Below, piece after piece: positions 10,696 to 21,735 of a stretch of DNA of 64,000 bases. The notes below the pieces were generated by a model that was not told the origin of the DNA, made no database searches, and was given only the letters and a program-made list of their open reading frames with translations. Every line of letters begins with the position of its first letter. The first letter of the stretch is position 1. Source of the stretch: Cordylochernes scorpioides (Eukaryota > Arthropoda > Arachnida > Pseudoscorpiones > Chernetidae); the NCBI GenBank assembly GCA_030710605.1, contig CP092877.1, forward strand, positions 1,688,737-1,752,736, in the 5' to 3' direction. A program made the position numbers and the translations under genes.

Positions 10696-13600
10696 TCAAC
10701 ACTGCTTACGGTATACATATCAATGGCAATCATCATCACAGAAATCATCATGTCCTCGTGATGCTTCCAGCCAAGGGACAACTCCGTGTATTGCAGGACA
10801 GGAAGAAGAAGAAGTAAGGGGGCGGGACTAGATACAAAAGCTAAAGTTTTAGAGAACAATAAAAAGCAAAGTTAAAGAGAAGTGTCAAATAACAAATCCA
10901 ACGTGGTTATAATATAATTCATATAATAATAATAATAAAAGTAATAATAATAATAATAAGAGTTGAACAATTAAAAAATGCCATCCCCATCAGTTTTTTT
11001 TTTTCTTATCATTTTCTTTTCACAAGAGTGTTAAAAAAACAAAAACAAAACAATTTCATTTAAAAAAAAAAACATCATTTTGCAGGGGAATAATAATATA
11101 TAATAATAATAATAATATAATAAAAACATTATAATAATAAAACGATAAAAAATAAGAATTGCAGCAACAAAAAAAAAAATGCTCTAAGCCATGATTATGT
11201 AAATAATAAAAAAAAAGGGAGGGGGGGGGGTGTTAGAAGAACCAAAAGGTTGAGTGGTATATAAAAAGGCACTATACATATAGACTCTTTCAACATTTCC
11301 AACATCATCACAGTCCTTGTTTATATTTTACTCTGTACACAGTAACAATCAATCCTTCCTTTGTCCTCCTCATCATGTGGCGGCGCCTCACTCCATGTAA
11401 CATCATGATGAAAGTCACAAAAAAAAAACCATATTAAAAAAAAAACAAGTAACAATGTGTAATAATAAAACATAATAATAACAAACATGATAATAATAAA
11501 AAGGTAATTGAAAAGATGGCTTTGTGGTGTGGAGGGAGAGGGGGGGGAGGGATGTGGTAGTGAAAAGAAAAACAAAAACATTGCATTTAGAGGGGCTGGC
11601 CTTTAGCGGTGCGCCAACTGGTTCCGGGTCCCCAAGGGGTGGCTTGTCTCCAGGGACCAAACCTCCGGGGGTGGCTCCAGGGGGGCGGTATGAACCAGGG
11701 GCACCAAGCCGAGGGGCCGCCTCCTACTCAAGACATCCATTTGCCGCCCATCCCTCAGCCAATCAACACCAAGCACAAAAAAAGAAAAACCCCCCTCAAC
11801 TTTGAAAAAAATCATGCAAACATTTAAGTGGGCCACCAAAACCAAAAATTAAAATATATATATAGCAATTATCATAATACAACAAATCTATTAATAATAA
11901 TAATATATATGCACAAGAGATACTTTTAATGCCAAAAAACTAAAACTAAATTCATATCTCCAAATTGTTTCTAAATATATTTATAACTTTTTTTGCCTTT
12001 TTTAGTAAAGTTTTGATAGAGGAGAGATGGAGTCCATATTTGTTAAATGATAGGGTTTTTTTACAAACAGGAAATATAGAGGGTATGTGCGTAGCAATAT
12101 CTGCCAAGTAAATAGGTTTTTTTAAACAATTCAAACAAAAAAGCACAAATTTGGCATCAAAAAACCTTCAGTCCCAAGAAGGCTGGTCACACAGGTTGTC
12201 TGCCCCATCTAGAGGGCGAAGTGAGGACGGCACGACTTCCTATAACGGGTGGTAGTGCTTCAGAGACGGAGGGAGCCACTGGGCCATTCTCTTTTTGAAC
12301 ATTCAATAGGACGCTGGAATCTTGTAAAAGTGATTCCAGCAATATGCCACACTACACAATAGCTAAAAGCAAACTCAAAGAAAGGAAGAGGCCCTTCCCT
12401 TGAGGTGGTGTCGAGGAACACAGTAAAACCTGTATATCTATCTAAACACTCGAGTACTCTGGTCTCTCTCCTCTACACTCCTCGCCTGACATTTTATATA
12501 CCTCGTGGGTTTGTCTCGTAACCAATCTCAATAAATCCATCAAGACTCCAATTCTCTGCCAATTTTTTTTTACCTGCTAGGTTCAGATTCTTTCTCTGCG
12601 CAAATAATGCATTTGCAAAAAATTTCGCTTGTGTGAAATTTGAAAGTTCAATGGCATTGAGTGTAGGGATGCCATTATGTACATCGATGGTGGAAAGCAA
12701 ACGGGAAGGGCCCACAGAGTATAAAATGGAGGCAGTTCTCAGGTACTTTCACTTAGGCACTTGTCTACTGTGGCGCATTCCAACACAGTACTCACTACCA
12801 ACCCTTCCTGGCAACAGAATTGATTCAAGTCGAGCCAATGTCACAGAATACAAAATGTCTAGCATTCTGTATCAACCTTGGATTCCACTCCAAGATGTCA
12901 ATTCTCCAACAGATAACAAACTCGTTTTAGTCTCCATTAAGAGAAAACATGCCGATAAATCTTTATGGGTTTAAAATAATATTTTTTTTTTTTTGTAAAT
13001 AGAGAATTTTTCAAAAAATTATATATATACACAGCCAATCTTTAATAAAAATATTATTTATATACTTTTCAATTTTGAATAATTTGCTTTAGAGAGATTT
13101 ACATTAGAATTTATTTCAGGAAAATAGTTTTGATTTTAAAAGTCCTTTGTAAACTTGGCATAAACGGGGGGTATATGATTTGTAAATAAAGTGCCATCTC
13201 TTTCTTCTCTTCAGTCCATATTTACACACATCACCAGTAATTGCATAAGAAAATACCGCAAAATGCCTTTCTGGCCGGCCACCTTAGAAATCACAGTCTT
13301 TCCGCCCAGATGGCCCCCAACTCTGCTTAGAAAAAACCGCAGCACCACCACCACCTCATCTATACAATGTAGAGATAAAACCACCACCTTTAGTTACTAA
13401 TATATATATATAATGTACAATATAGAAATATGCCATGCTACATATAAGAAGAAATAGAACAATGCTAAATTTTTGACTGGCCACAATGAGTAGCTCTAAA
13501 TTATAAAAGAGAGAGAGAGAGAGAGAAAGTCTAAAGGTAAGAAGACATCTAACTGAACCTAATTGCACTGCGCTTACTTACAGACAGATATATTAGTAAA

Positions 13601-13751
13601 AAAAGGCAGTTGGAGCTGGTGGGGTCAATGCTAGAGCATAAAAAGCACTGGCCTCACCAGCAGCTGAAGAGTCAAAAAAGAAAAAAAGATATTGCACAGT
13701 CGCCTGTGTGACCAGTCTCAGCACTTGTTTGATTGTTTTTCCCAAACATCA
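10696..13751 (-). other. SYNCRIP 3' UTR, right-arm copy
   Basis: This is the counterpart of 3272-6343, with the same AT-rich simple-repeat tracts (AAT/TAA repeats near 10925-11150, GA tract near 13510). Small homopolymer and microsatellite length differences from the left arm are scattered through it. An antisense open stretch at 12633-12974 is discussed under rejected items. Confidence 0.6.
11585..11723 (-). CDS. Candidate alternative SYNCRIP C-terminal segment, right-arm copy (uncertain)
   Basis: This is the counterpart of 5306-5450: the same Pro/Gly-rich frame with one Ala-to-Val change and no frame break. It supports the same weak argument for an alternative terminal exon. Confidence 0.28.
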
Positions 13752-13960
13752 TCACTTGGCGGCCGTAGCAGCTGAGGCGGCAGGTCTGGGGGGGGGTCTA
13801 GCCGGTCGTCCTCGCGCACCAAACTTGTAGTCATAAAAGTCATCGTAATGTCCGTAAAAATCATCATAGTAGGGGTCGGCGTACCCTCCCCGATAGTCCT
13901 CGTAGCCATAGTAGGTGTAGTCATAATCTGGGTCACAAGGAGGACCTTTAAGAAGGCTGG
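13752..13960 (-). CDS. SYNCRIP: SYNCRIP last coding exon (contig 2 gene)
   Basis: This is the 3' coding exon of the complete gene: acceptor ttcag before 13960 and TGA stop at 13754-13752. It encodes the Tyr/Asp/Gly-rich tail (YGYEDYRGGYADPYYDDF) and a short RGRPARPPPR basic end. Its protein is identical to that of the left-arm exon 3063-3271. Removing one base from each of two C runs (exons 22329-22565 and 14184-14243), the eight coding exons give about 521 codons, close to the shorter insect Syncrip isoforms. Confidence 0.88.
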
Positions 13961-14183
13961 CTGAATGGGGAACATGAGTGGTGGTGGTGGTGGAAAAACT
14001 CAGAAAACAAAAAAAAAATGGCAAGCACAAAAAATCTGGGAGAATAAAAAATATGAGAACAAAAAAATAAAAAGAAAGAAATTAAAATGGGGGAAATAAA
14101 AGGGTAGTGGTCATGTTGGGAAAAACAAAAAAACAAACTTAAGAGAATAATACTAAGTAACTAAATAAAAGGTAACTTCTCAC

Positions 14184-14243
14184 CCAAATTTCTGTTGTGG
14201 GGCTGTGGGGGGCCGTCCTGTACGGGGGGGAAAGTTCAACATC
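14184..14243 (-). CDS. SYNCRIP: SYNCRIP short Arg/Pro-rich exon with one extra base
   Basis: Same exon as 2782-2840, between acceptor ttgttgtgcag and donor GTGAGA, but 60 nt long. The extra C sits in the C run that reads GGCCCCCCACAG here and GGCCCCCACAG in the left arm. It shifts the frame into the last exon. Given the homopolymer context, a consensus error or a minor allele is more likely than loss of the tail. Confidence 0.72.
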
Positions 14244-14327
14244 CTGCACAACAACATTGTAATGTATGGCTTCTCACATGTACCCACCCAGCAGACACCA
14301 TTGATGGATCAAGATACGCAGACATGA

Positions 14328-14613
14328 CAGCTTGTTGTTGTTGTTGTTTCTTATCCCCTTGTGTAAAGATTACACGAATCCCATGAGTTCATGATCTCAT
14401 GGAATGGGGTATAGGGGTGCAGCTTTCGTTGATCATTGCACCATGATCCAGGCACACTTTGGTGAAAGTCTGACTTTGCCTGTAGTTTGAGGCCGTTCCT
14501 AACATGGAAGCCTTTGCTGCACTCTAACATGAGTACGGACACAGCTCCTCCGTATTCCTGGAGTGGGACCCTTGTTGAAGACCATCAACCGGGTCAATTG
14601 AACTCAGGATTTT
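14328..14613 (-). mobile_element. SINE-A copy shared by both arms (right-arm partner)
   Basis: Reverse-complement counterpart of the insertion at 2415-2692, with a (GTT)n tail on the plus strand. Confidence 0.85.
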
Positions 14614-15289
14614 TAATTAAATAAAAAAGAGATAACTTTGACCTCTATACTGAGGCTATACATTCAGTAAAACTGTTACAATAAACCTGGGATAGAGTGA
14701 ACCTCCCTTATAACAAACCTTCACAGATAGACAATATAGTTTTCCCTATATTGAAGAACTTTCTAGAATACAGAGTTACCTAATTGAGACCATTATGCCA
14801 AACCAACAAGGAATGGTACAGGAACTGAAAAAAAAAAAAACTTTCAGTGGGGCAAACTCTTGCCTTCAGAAAGAAAAACTTAATTCACACTCTGTTGAAA
14901 GGACAAACATGTGGTTCATCTTGCCTCTTCATTCCACACAGCTTCAACACAGCTAGCCACCAGGAAAATTAGACATGGTTCAGAAGCCAACTGCCATTAT
15001 AGACCACTTCAAATATGGGAGGTGTGGATGTTGCTGGCCATTATTGTACAACTTTCTTAGAAAAACTGTAAAATGGTGGAGAAAATTACTTTTCTGGGTA
15101 CCTATTGTCAACATCATCTACACCCAAATTTTTCATGTAGACTTTGCATATTAGAGCGATAAATACAATGAATATTTTAAATTCTTATATTTCTTTAACA
15201 AGGTCTATTAAAGATGTTTGAATTTTCTGATATATATTTTTTTGTGCCTATCATTTTATTCCACTCCAACTTTTTAAAAAGCCAAAAAA

Positions 15290-15646
15290 CTCCGCCTTTG
15301 CCGGTCCCAAGCCCGGATGAAAAAGGAGGAGGGGGAGCAGTAACAAGCTCACTAAAAAACCTGGGCTCAGCTGGCCCGGCTGATAGTACCCTGTAAGGGC
15401 TCCTAATCCAGGGATACAGGATGAGCAGTGTTTGTGCTCCATGTTAGGAGCGACTGCACATGGCGTCTGTTCCTCATGTCAGAGACGGCCATTTCTTTTG
15501 GAGCTAAGTCGGCCTGCCACTGAGTAGTGCTCCCAGTCTTAATGACAAAGGCAGACGCATTCTACTTCACCCAGTCATGATCTCAAGCTTTACAAGCTTG
15601 ATACCCTAATATGATTGAGTGGAGATAAGAAAGAAGAAGAAAGAAG
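15290..15646 (+). mobile_element. SINE-B full-length copy, present only in the right arm
   Basis: The element begins CTCCGCCTTTGCCGGTCCCA and ends GAGTGGAGATAAGAAAGAAG with a GAA-rich tail. An imperfect target duplication AAAAAGCCAAAA flanks it (about 15277-15288 and 15647-15658). The left arm has the empty site near 1750. SINE-B shares an internal stretch (CCAGGGATAC...CATGTTAGGA) and the terminal GATAAGAAA with SINE-A, so the two families are related. Confidence 0.88.
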
Positions 15647-16384
15647 AAAAAGCCAAAACATTGTTCAGTAAAAACATAAGGTTAAAGAGAGCTTTCTACC
15701 AATATTTGTATACTAGAGATAATAACAAAAGTTCTTAATCACATTCAAATATTTTAAAATGGAAGCCAATCCTTTCCGCATGTGCAGACATGGGGTATAT
15801 TTCAGTAAGAGCTGTCTCCAAATACTACCTACCAAGATTATCATGGAATGTACCACGTGCACTGGGGATTAAAAAAAAAAATTTTTATTTTTTTTTTTAA
15901 GTTAAAATTTAAACATAGGAAAGAAAGCCTTAATGGTGAGGATCAATCATGACAAGTAAAACTGAAGCACAATTTCTATTACTGTGAAATAATACCCCAA
16001 GAATTTGTTCCTCTAATGGACAGACTGTTGATTACATTATTATCTGGAAGAAATGTTGAAGCAACATCAAACAGAACTTCCTGTCATTAGATTCTGTTGT
16101 GTGATAAAGACATTCCCAATATATATGTTTCTAGTCACACGTTCAATTCCTAAACTTCTACACCCACCCTATCCCCTGTGAGGGGGACTGACAAGAAGAA
16201 GCAAAAAAGTTATCCAAATATTTTTAGATACAGACTACCCTGCCAATCTTTTCGGTAAAACTTGATGGTAAATATATGATATCATCTTATGGTTTAAAAA
16301 GAGATGATTTGTTATTGAGCTTCTTTTACCAAAAATTACCAAATTGCCAATTACCAAAAGGCTTATATACCATGGAAACATTTT

Positions 16385-16890
16385 ATTTATTGTGAAAAAA
16401 ATAGTACAAATGTGATATTGTACTGGTATTTGGCCAATTCTGGAATAATTAAAAATCAACGAATAGTTGATATTTATTCCGATAGTGCTGCAAGCCATCA
16501 GCAACTTTCAGTTGCACGAAAAGGAGATGCCTTTTTTTCCCCTTAATTTATGCACCTTATCCCAGTACAATATCACATTTGTACAATTTTTTCACATTGT
16601 GTCGCGTTTTCACGCAATTCTGGCCTTGGATACCAGTTTCATGATTTTTCAGGATGCCTGAATGACCAATTTTTTGGTCGTTGAGGTACAGCTTGCACCA
16701 GACTGACGATGGCCAACAGACCGAAACATGTATGTGGTTAGCTTTTCTTGATTAATCAAGAATGGGTATTTGACCAAATCTGGAATAATTAAAAATCAAC
16801 AAATAGTTGATATTTATTCTGACAGATAGTGCAAGCCATCAGCAGCTTTCAGCTGCACAATAAGGAGATGCCTTTTTTTTTCTTATATTT
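16385..16890 (+). repeat. Right-arm-only insert with internal direct repeats and a hammerhead-like core
   Basis: About 100 bp at 16426-16530 (ATAATTAAAAATCAACGAAT, then GCAAGCCATCAGCA) is repeated directly at about 16770-16880. Between them lies CTGACGA (16703-16709), a short GGCC...GACC stem and GAAAC (16723-16727). The left arm has no such insert. I do not recognise the family. Confidence 0.65.
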
Positions 16891-16971
16891 TATTTATTGT
16901 TGAAATAATTTTTGGTATGCCAATGAAGCCTGGTATAAAACTCTGGACAAGTAGGAGTGTAGGCTACTCAC

Positions 16972-17270
16972 ATGGCCCTCTGTTGCATCATGAGCATGAG
17001 CCTCCTCTCCCTATTTCTGAGGATCTCTTCCTTCTTCTTCTTGTCAGAGGGGGGTTTGGCCAGGCTGACCTCCATGCGGGAGCCCACCCCCATCTCCCGG
17101 CCGTGCAGGGCGTCCATGGCAGCCAGGGCATTGTCCCGCTCCTCAAAGTGGATGAAGGCATAGTCTTTGATCTTCTTCACTCGCTCTACCTTGCCAAACA
17201 TCTCAAACATCTCCTTGAGCTTCTCCTCAGTGATCTCTGAAGTCAGGTTCTTGGCATAGAGCACCTTCAC
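16972..17270 (-). CDS. SYNCRIP: SYNCRIP RRM3 exon (contig 2 gene)
   Basis: This is the third RNA-recognition motif, with KDYAFIHF as RNP1 and VLYAKNL as RNP2. The lysine-rich SLAKPPSDKKKKEE segment that follows RRM3 in insect Syncrip comes next. Acceptor gtgccag and donor GTGAGT; it enters in phase 0 after the exon ending at 20311 and leaves in phase 2. The protein is identical to the left-arm exon, with only synonymous change seen, while flanking intron sequence differs more. That difference is consistent with selection on the protein. Confidence 0.92.
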
Positions 17271-17944
17271 CTGGCACACCAATGGACCACCAGTTCAGCA
17301 CACAAATTTTGGTCCTTCTATTATGAATGAAACATTTTGTTTATGACATCATTGAAAAAAAATAGGCATTACTTGCATCTCATACAAAAAAGGCAGAAAA
17401 CAAGAAAAATTAAGAATTTAAAAGGCCAACCTAAATATATTTTTAAAACCAACTATAATTCAACTTGTGAAAAAAGATACAGTAACTATTTTAAATCAAC
17501 ACTATATATCATTTCATTAAATACCAAAATTACATACACTATAACAGCAACTTGACATCATAAATCTAGACCCAAGAGTTTTAACCATGGTTATAACAAC
17601 ATATAATACTGGTCCCAAGTCATGGCAGTAAGGACAGTAGAAAGTTTTGTTTGTAAAAGAAATGTTTATAATTTATAGTATATATGGTGTGTTATTTCTT
17701 TATAATTAATTCTCTATAAAGAATTCAATATAATTTCAAATGCTTTTTCATTGACTCAAAGATAACCAGATTTGTCAAATTTCTATAATGTACAATTTTT
17801 TTTATTGGTTATGTGGTACTTCAAATCTGTTCAGAATCAGAAACAAGATTAGCCTAAATGTTTATGTGAAGTGTAAGAAGAAACTCCTCTGACCTCTCGC
17901 CCACTGGTGATGGACACAACAGAGCAGTCATAACACTGCCCTAA

Positions 17945-18055
17945 AGTAAATTCTATATACAGTTACAAGCGTCATCATCTCTGTCACCGTTTGCTTTTTT
18001 TTTTTTTGGAATGGCGCTCTCCTATTGGTTGGCTACGATCACGTGGCTACGATGG
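17945..18055 (-). repeat. Dispersed repeat F, second copy
   Basis: Reverse-complement match to 7256-7400 (GTCACCGTTTGCTT, T-run, CTCCTATTGGTTGGCTAC). The adjoining GC-rich tail (18040-18110) has no match in the other copy. Confidence 0.6.
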
Positions 18056-18142
18056 CGCCGCCACTACGCGAGACACTTTGTTTTTTACTTTGCCCCCCCC
18101 ACTCGCTTTTTGGTTGTAACTATTGTGTTGGAGCGGGTCGCT

Positions 18143-18289
18143 CCTTAAATAAATGCATATATTAGTTAATAACTAAATGGAATCCCTCTTTCCTTTTCCC
18201 AGTAAGAGACACCTACGGAAGCCAACAGTACATAGACAGATAAAGCACATAGGCTATAGTTATTAACTAATATATGCATTTATTTAAGG
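18143..18289. repeat. 32-bp inverted repeat, LTR-like
   Basis: The arms 18143-18174 and 18258-18289 (CCTTAAATAAATGCATATAT and its complement) are nearly perfect. The preceding GTCGCTCCTTAAATAAAT resembles GTCGTTCCTTAAATAAAT in the copia LTR at 40394-40660. The piece may therefore come from a related copia LTR. Confidence 0.5.
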
Positions 18290-18319
18290 CACCAATTTAT
18301 AATTGTAACAAATAGTATT

Positions 18320-18375
18320 TGAATCAAAACATTCAATCGGGTAAAACACGGGCGTTGCCCGGGTCATTCAGCTAG
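18320..18375 (+). mobile_element. Helitron 3' terminus
   Basis: A short hairpin (CGGGC GTT GCCCG, 18349-18361) is followed after a few bases by CTAG (18372-18375) and a T. This is the usual 3' end of Helitrons. It resembles the end of the complete elements at 58120-58564 and 61453-62355. The 5' end could not be placed. Confidence 0.6.
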
Positions 18376-18947
18376 TAGTTTATAATAAGGAGAAATACAT
18401 AAAATATAATAGGACAACTAGACAGCTTCAAACAGGAACTGCAGTATAGTTTGACTTGGTTTAAAATAATGTAAATAATTTCATCTCTAGAGCATAAATA
18501 ATCTTAAACATGGCTGTTGGAATACCTAGCACACAGCTGACATGGGGACTGACTGGTGAAGTAAGGTTGTAGAAACAAAGTCAAGTAATGAGCACTCTCT
18601 TGGATTCCAATCTTTTATGTATTTCAGTAAGCATTCATTTCAAACAGGTATTCCTCCTTACTTATATGAATGGGGGGGGGAGATATTTAGTTCTATGTAA
18701 CAAATACTTGTTACATTTTTGAGGCAACCAATAAATTTACCCATTATAAATGTTTCCAACTTCCCTAATGCTATTTCTAGGTAAGTGATAATAATAAAAG
18801 GCCAAAACCTCAAATTTCTTTTTAAAGGTTTATATAGTTTGACCCCAAAATTCTCGGTTGAGGGGCCTGTCAGGGAGAGCACAACTATCCCAGTGATGGT
18901 TTGATGCCATGTGCAGCAATTGGCCAATGAAAATTGTAGCATGTCTT

Positions 18948-19697
18948 CTTCTTTCTTATCTCTGAAGTAGAAAGTGGCTGCCTTTGTCATCAAGACTGGG
19001 CAGAGCTGACTGCTATAGGGCGCGTCCCCAGGTGGCGGATAGGGGAACGACCTTCAGATATGAAGGCCAGCTGCGAAACAAGCAGAATAACTCTGACGAA
19101 TAAGCAGTCGCGGACCAACAGCAGCATTGTTAGAAGAGGAGTAGACCTCTTTAAAAATCCTGACTTCAACTGACCCAGTTGATAGACCTCAGCAAGGGTC
19201 CCACTCCAGGGATACGGAGGAGCTGCGTCTGTACTCATGTTAGAGTCGGCAGCAAAGGCGTCTATTCCATGTTAGGAACGGCCTCAAACTACAGGCAAAG
19301 TCAGACTTTCACCAAAGTGTGCCTGGATCATGATGCCATGATCAACGAAAGCTGCACCCCTATACCCCATTCCAGCTCGAGGAGCATGAACTCATGGAAT
19401 TCGTGTAATCTTTACACAAGGGGATAAGAAACAACAACAACAGACTGGGAGCACTACTCAGTGGCAGGCCGGCTTAGCTCAAAAAGAAATGGCTGCCTCT
19501 GACATGAGGAACAGACGCCATGTGCAGCCTCTCCTAACATGGAGTACAAACACTGCTCATCCTGTATCCCTGGATTATGAGCCCTCACAGGGTACTATCA
19601 GCAGGGCCAGCTGAGCCCAGGTTTTTTAGTGAGCTTGTTACTGCTTCCCCCCCCCCCCTCCTTTTTCATCCGGGCTTGGGACCGGCCAAGGCGGAGC
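18948..19697 (-). mobile_element. SINE-B copy split by a SINE-A insertion
   Basis: Minus-strand SINE-B sequence runs from 18948 (CTTCTTTCTTATCT) to about 19003 (AAGACTGGG). It resumes at 19442 (AGACTGGGAGCACTACTC) and continues to 19697 (GGCGGAG). The repeated AGACTGGG at both sides of the interruption is the target duplication of the inserted SINE-A. The C-run in this copy is expanded. Confidence 0.85.
19004..19441 (+). mobile_element. Longest SINE-A copy, nested in SINE-B
   Basis: Compared with the other copies it has an extra 5' head of about 140 bp containing GCGTCCCCAGGTGGCGGAT AGGGGA, which can fold as a hairpin. The body and CAA tail follow. AGACTGGG target duplications flank it. I take it as the full-length form of the family. 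Confidence 0.78.
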
Positions 19698-20070
19698 AGC
19701 ATTTGTTAACTATGCAAAGCATTAGTGAGGTCTCATACAACTGTCCATCAAAGAAGGGTAGGGAAATGGAGAAACATCCTATATAGATGGCAGTACATTA
19801 AACAAAAAAAGAGTATAAATTTGTTATATAAATCCTTTCCAGAAATGACATTAAGTCAGGCTGAGGTAATGAATTATAAATATCAATACCACAACATATT
19901 TCAACTTCAAATAGTCATTTAAAAATAGCTTAAAATAGCAATACTATATAATTTCTTATTATAATTATTCTAAGTATAATTTTGATATCCTCATAATTAG
20001 AACATTCATCATAAGAAATATCAAAATTTATTAGAAATATATCACAAATCCAAAACACACAATGATAATA

Positions 20071-20245
20071 GAGTAGAACCTCCCTGTAAAGGACACCTAA
20101 TTTCAGAACCAAAGTGTCTTTTAGAGAGGTGTCCTCTTACCAGAGAGTTGCAAAGTAGTAAAAATGGTAATTTTGCAAATGAAAACTGTCCTTTGTAGAG
20201 AGGTGTCCTCTAGCGCGAGTGTGCTCTAATGGAGGTTCTACTGTA
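20071..20245. mobile_element. Pogo/Tigger-like MITE
   Basis: The ends AGTAGAACCTCC and GGAGGTTCTACT form inverted repeats, and the whole element is close to palindromic (GTAAAGGACACC ... GTGTCC). Related copies are at 31281, 52415, 55853, 57017 and 57153. TA dinucleotides abut the best-preserved copies, as in pogo/Tigger insertions. No transposase is present. Confidence 0.8.
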
Positions 20246-20310
20246 CTAAATTTGAAAAATGTATGACCACGCCACCAGTGGCTATCTACTTCTGTCAGGC
20301 TGTGTCTCAC

Positions 20311-20516
20311 CTTGGCCATGGTCTCCTCATCAGGCTCCTCCTGAGGGTCGGCCCAGTCCACGATGATGTCGCAGCCCCACACCTTGATGCGGCCGGTGCT
20401 CAACCTCCTCTTGGCCAGGGAAGCTGCCTTGTGGGACTCGTACTCCAGGAAGCAGAAGCCACGGTTCTTCTTCTTGTCATCCGGACTGCTGTAGATTATC
20501 ACCTCCACCAGCCCCG
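20311..20516 (-). CDS. SYNCRIP: SYNCRIP exon: second half of RRM2
   Basis: The exon carries the RNP1 segment of RRM2, NRGFCFLEYESHKAASLAK, then RIKVWGCDIIVDWADPQEEP. This is the diagnostic RRM2-RRM3 linker region of hnRNP Q/R, close to the insect protein. Acceptor ggctttgtag before 20516 and donor GTGAGA after 20311. It starts in phase 1, completing a Pro codon (HAPG) with the previous exon across a 64-bp intron, and ends in phase 0 on AAG. Confidence 0.93.
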
Positions 20517-20580
20517 CTACAAAGCCATACTTCAGTCCCCTCCATCCCACAGCCAGGCCTCTCCGCCAGGAATTACTCAC

Positions 20581-20716
20581 GTGCATGCTTAGAAAACTCC
20601 TCAAGCAACTCGTCTTTGCCTCTATTCTTTGGAATATTTCCCACAAACAAGCGGTGGTTGTTAATGGATATTGTCACCCCAATGAACTTTCCTTTTCTAA
20701 TTTCATAGTTATCCAG
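20581..20716 (-). CDS. SYNCRIP: SYNCRIP exon: end of RRM1 and start of RRM2
   Basis: Translation starts LDNYEIRKGKFIGVTIS, the last strands of RRM1. It runs into HRLFVGNIPKNRGKDELLEE, the RNP2 segment of RRM2. The polypyrimidine acceptor tttctttcag precedes 20716 and the donor is GTGAGT. Length 136 nt, entering in phase 0 and leaving in phase 1. The 64-bp downstream intron is the shortest in the gene. Confidence 0.93.
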
Positions 20717-21735
20717 CTGAAAGAACGAGAAAAAAAGCGTGAGCACCACAGACAAGAGTCACTCTTGCCAGATCTCCTCTTGATCTGAACCGAGTGCTGG
20801 CTACAGGAAAAGAGAGGGAAGTGAGAGAAGAAAGAGAGAGAATAACTGATCATAACACACATTCTCAGAGAATAAACTAAAGAAAATAAATAAAAAATTA
20901 TAAAAAGAGGGCAAAGAGCAAACAAGAGGAGATCCAACAAGAAAATAAAATATGGCAGAAGTAGAATAATAAATAAAAATGGCAAAGATGGGGAAAACTA
21001 AATAAATAAAAAGATGTATGTATCTGTTATGTGTGAATAAATTAAGTTGAATGAAAGATAATCGCAGAAAAAGGAAGATAAACAAAAGGGTAAAGAAGGG
21101 GAATAATAATGTGTGGGCCAAGTGCTTTTTTCTTTTCTTTTGCATAACTTTTTGTTACTTTTAAATTAAGCTTTGTTATCTTTCATTTAACCCCGGATAT
21201 TATTTGTTTTAAAAAATAAAAGAGAGCTACTCCATTAATCTCCACCGTGTATGTTATATGTATATATGGATAGAATCTTTTAATGTAAAAATAGGTAAAG
21301 TCAAACCTATCTTAGGCATTTTGTTTGTTTCTATTAAATCAGCATTTACATATTTCAGTTTTAAAATACACAAATATCTGGTCTAAGATAGGTTGGACTG
21401 TGAGCATAACTAAACCCTAGTGTTCTTCCACTGTTGTAAGAGTAGTGAGAGAGTGGACATCTTTCCCTATGTGTAACATCTGAGAGGTAGGTCACAGTTG
21501 GGACCATCCCCTAATGTACACCACATATATCCTAGTGGACACAATGGGATATTTTACAATAAAAGGCTACATATTACAATGGAGTTTTCTCATACACAGT
21601 AAAACTTCCCAAGAGACCAACCACCAAGGGAGGTACAAAACACACATTATACACAGAGGGTATTTATCTCTAGGTATATAAAGGGGTAAGACATGCAGCA
21701 AGAAAGATACCACCATGTGTAGAGGAGGAGCTCAC
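20717..21735 (-). other. SYNCRIP intron, nothing recognised
   Basis: AT-rich intron between the two RRM1 exons. No repeat family or coding segment is seen in it. Confidence 0.75.

Larger units (their letters stand above)
9770..17420 (-). repeat. Right arm of the inverted duplication (contig 2)
   Basis: This is the reverse-complement partner of 1-7269, in the same order with the same exons. It carries SINE-B at 15290-15646 and the 16385-16890 insert, which the left arm lacks, and it lacks the SINE-A at 649-930. The gene continues beyond 17420 into its remaining 5' exons, so this arm is the complete allele. Confidence 0.93.
17271..20310 (-). other. SYNCRIP intron of about 3 kb, transposon-rich
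   Basis: The intron separates the RRM2 and RRM3 exons. The palindrome ends within it near 17420. It contains repeat F, an LTR-like inverted repeat, a Helitron 3' end, a SINE-A inserted in a SINE-B, and a pogo-like MITE. No coding sequence is seen. Confidence 0.75.

Noticed and set aside
12633-12974. Antisense open stretch in the SYNCRIP 3' UTR (113 codons), with a counterpart at 4051-4391
   Set aside because: The counterpart is frameshifted by one C, the protein is not recognisable, and conservation between arms is expected for alleles.
1-17420. A biological giant palindrome or tandem SYNCRIP paralogue
   Set aside because: The gap at the centre, overlapping contig ends and allele-like differences make a haplotype join simpler; kept as a finding to test.
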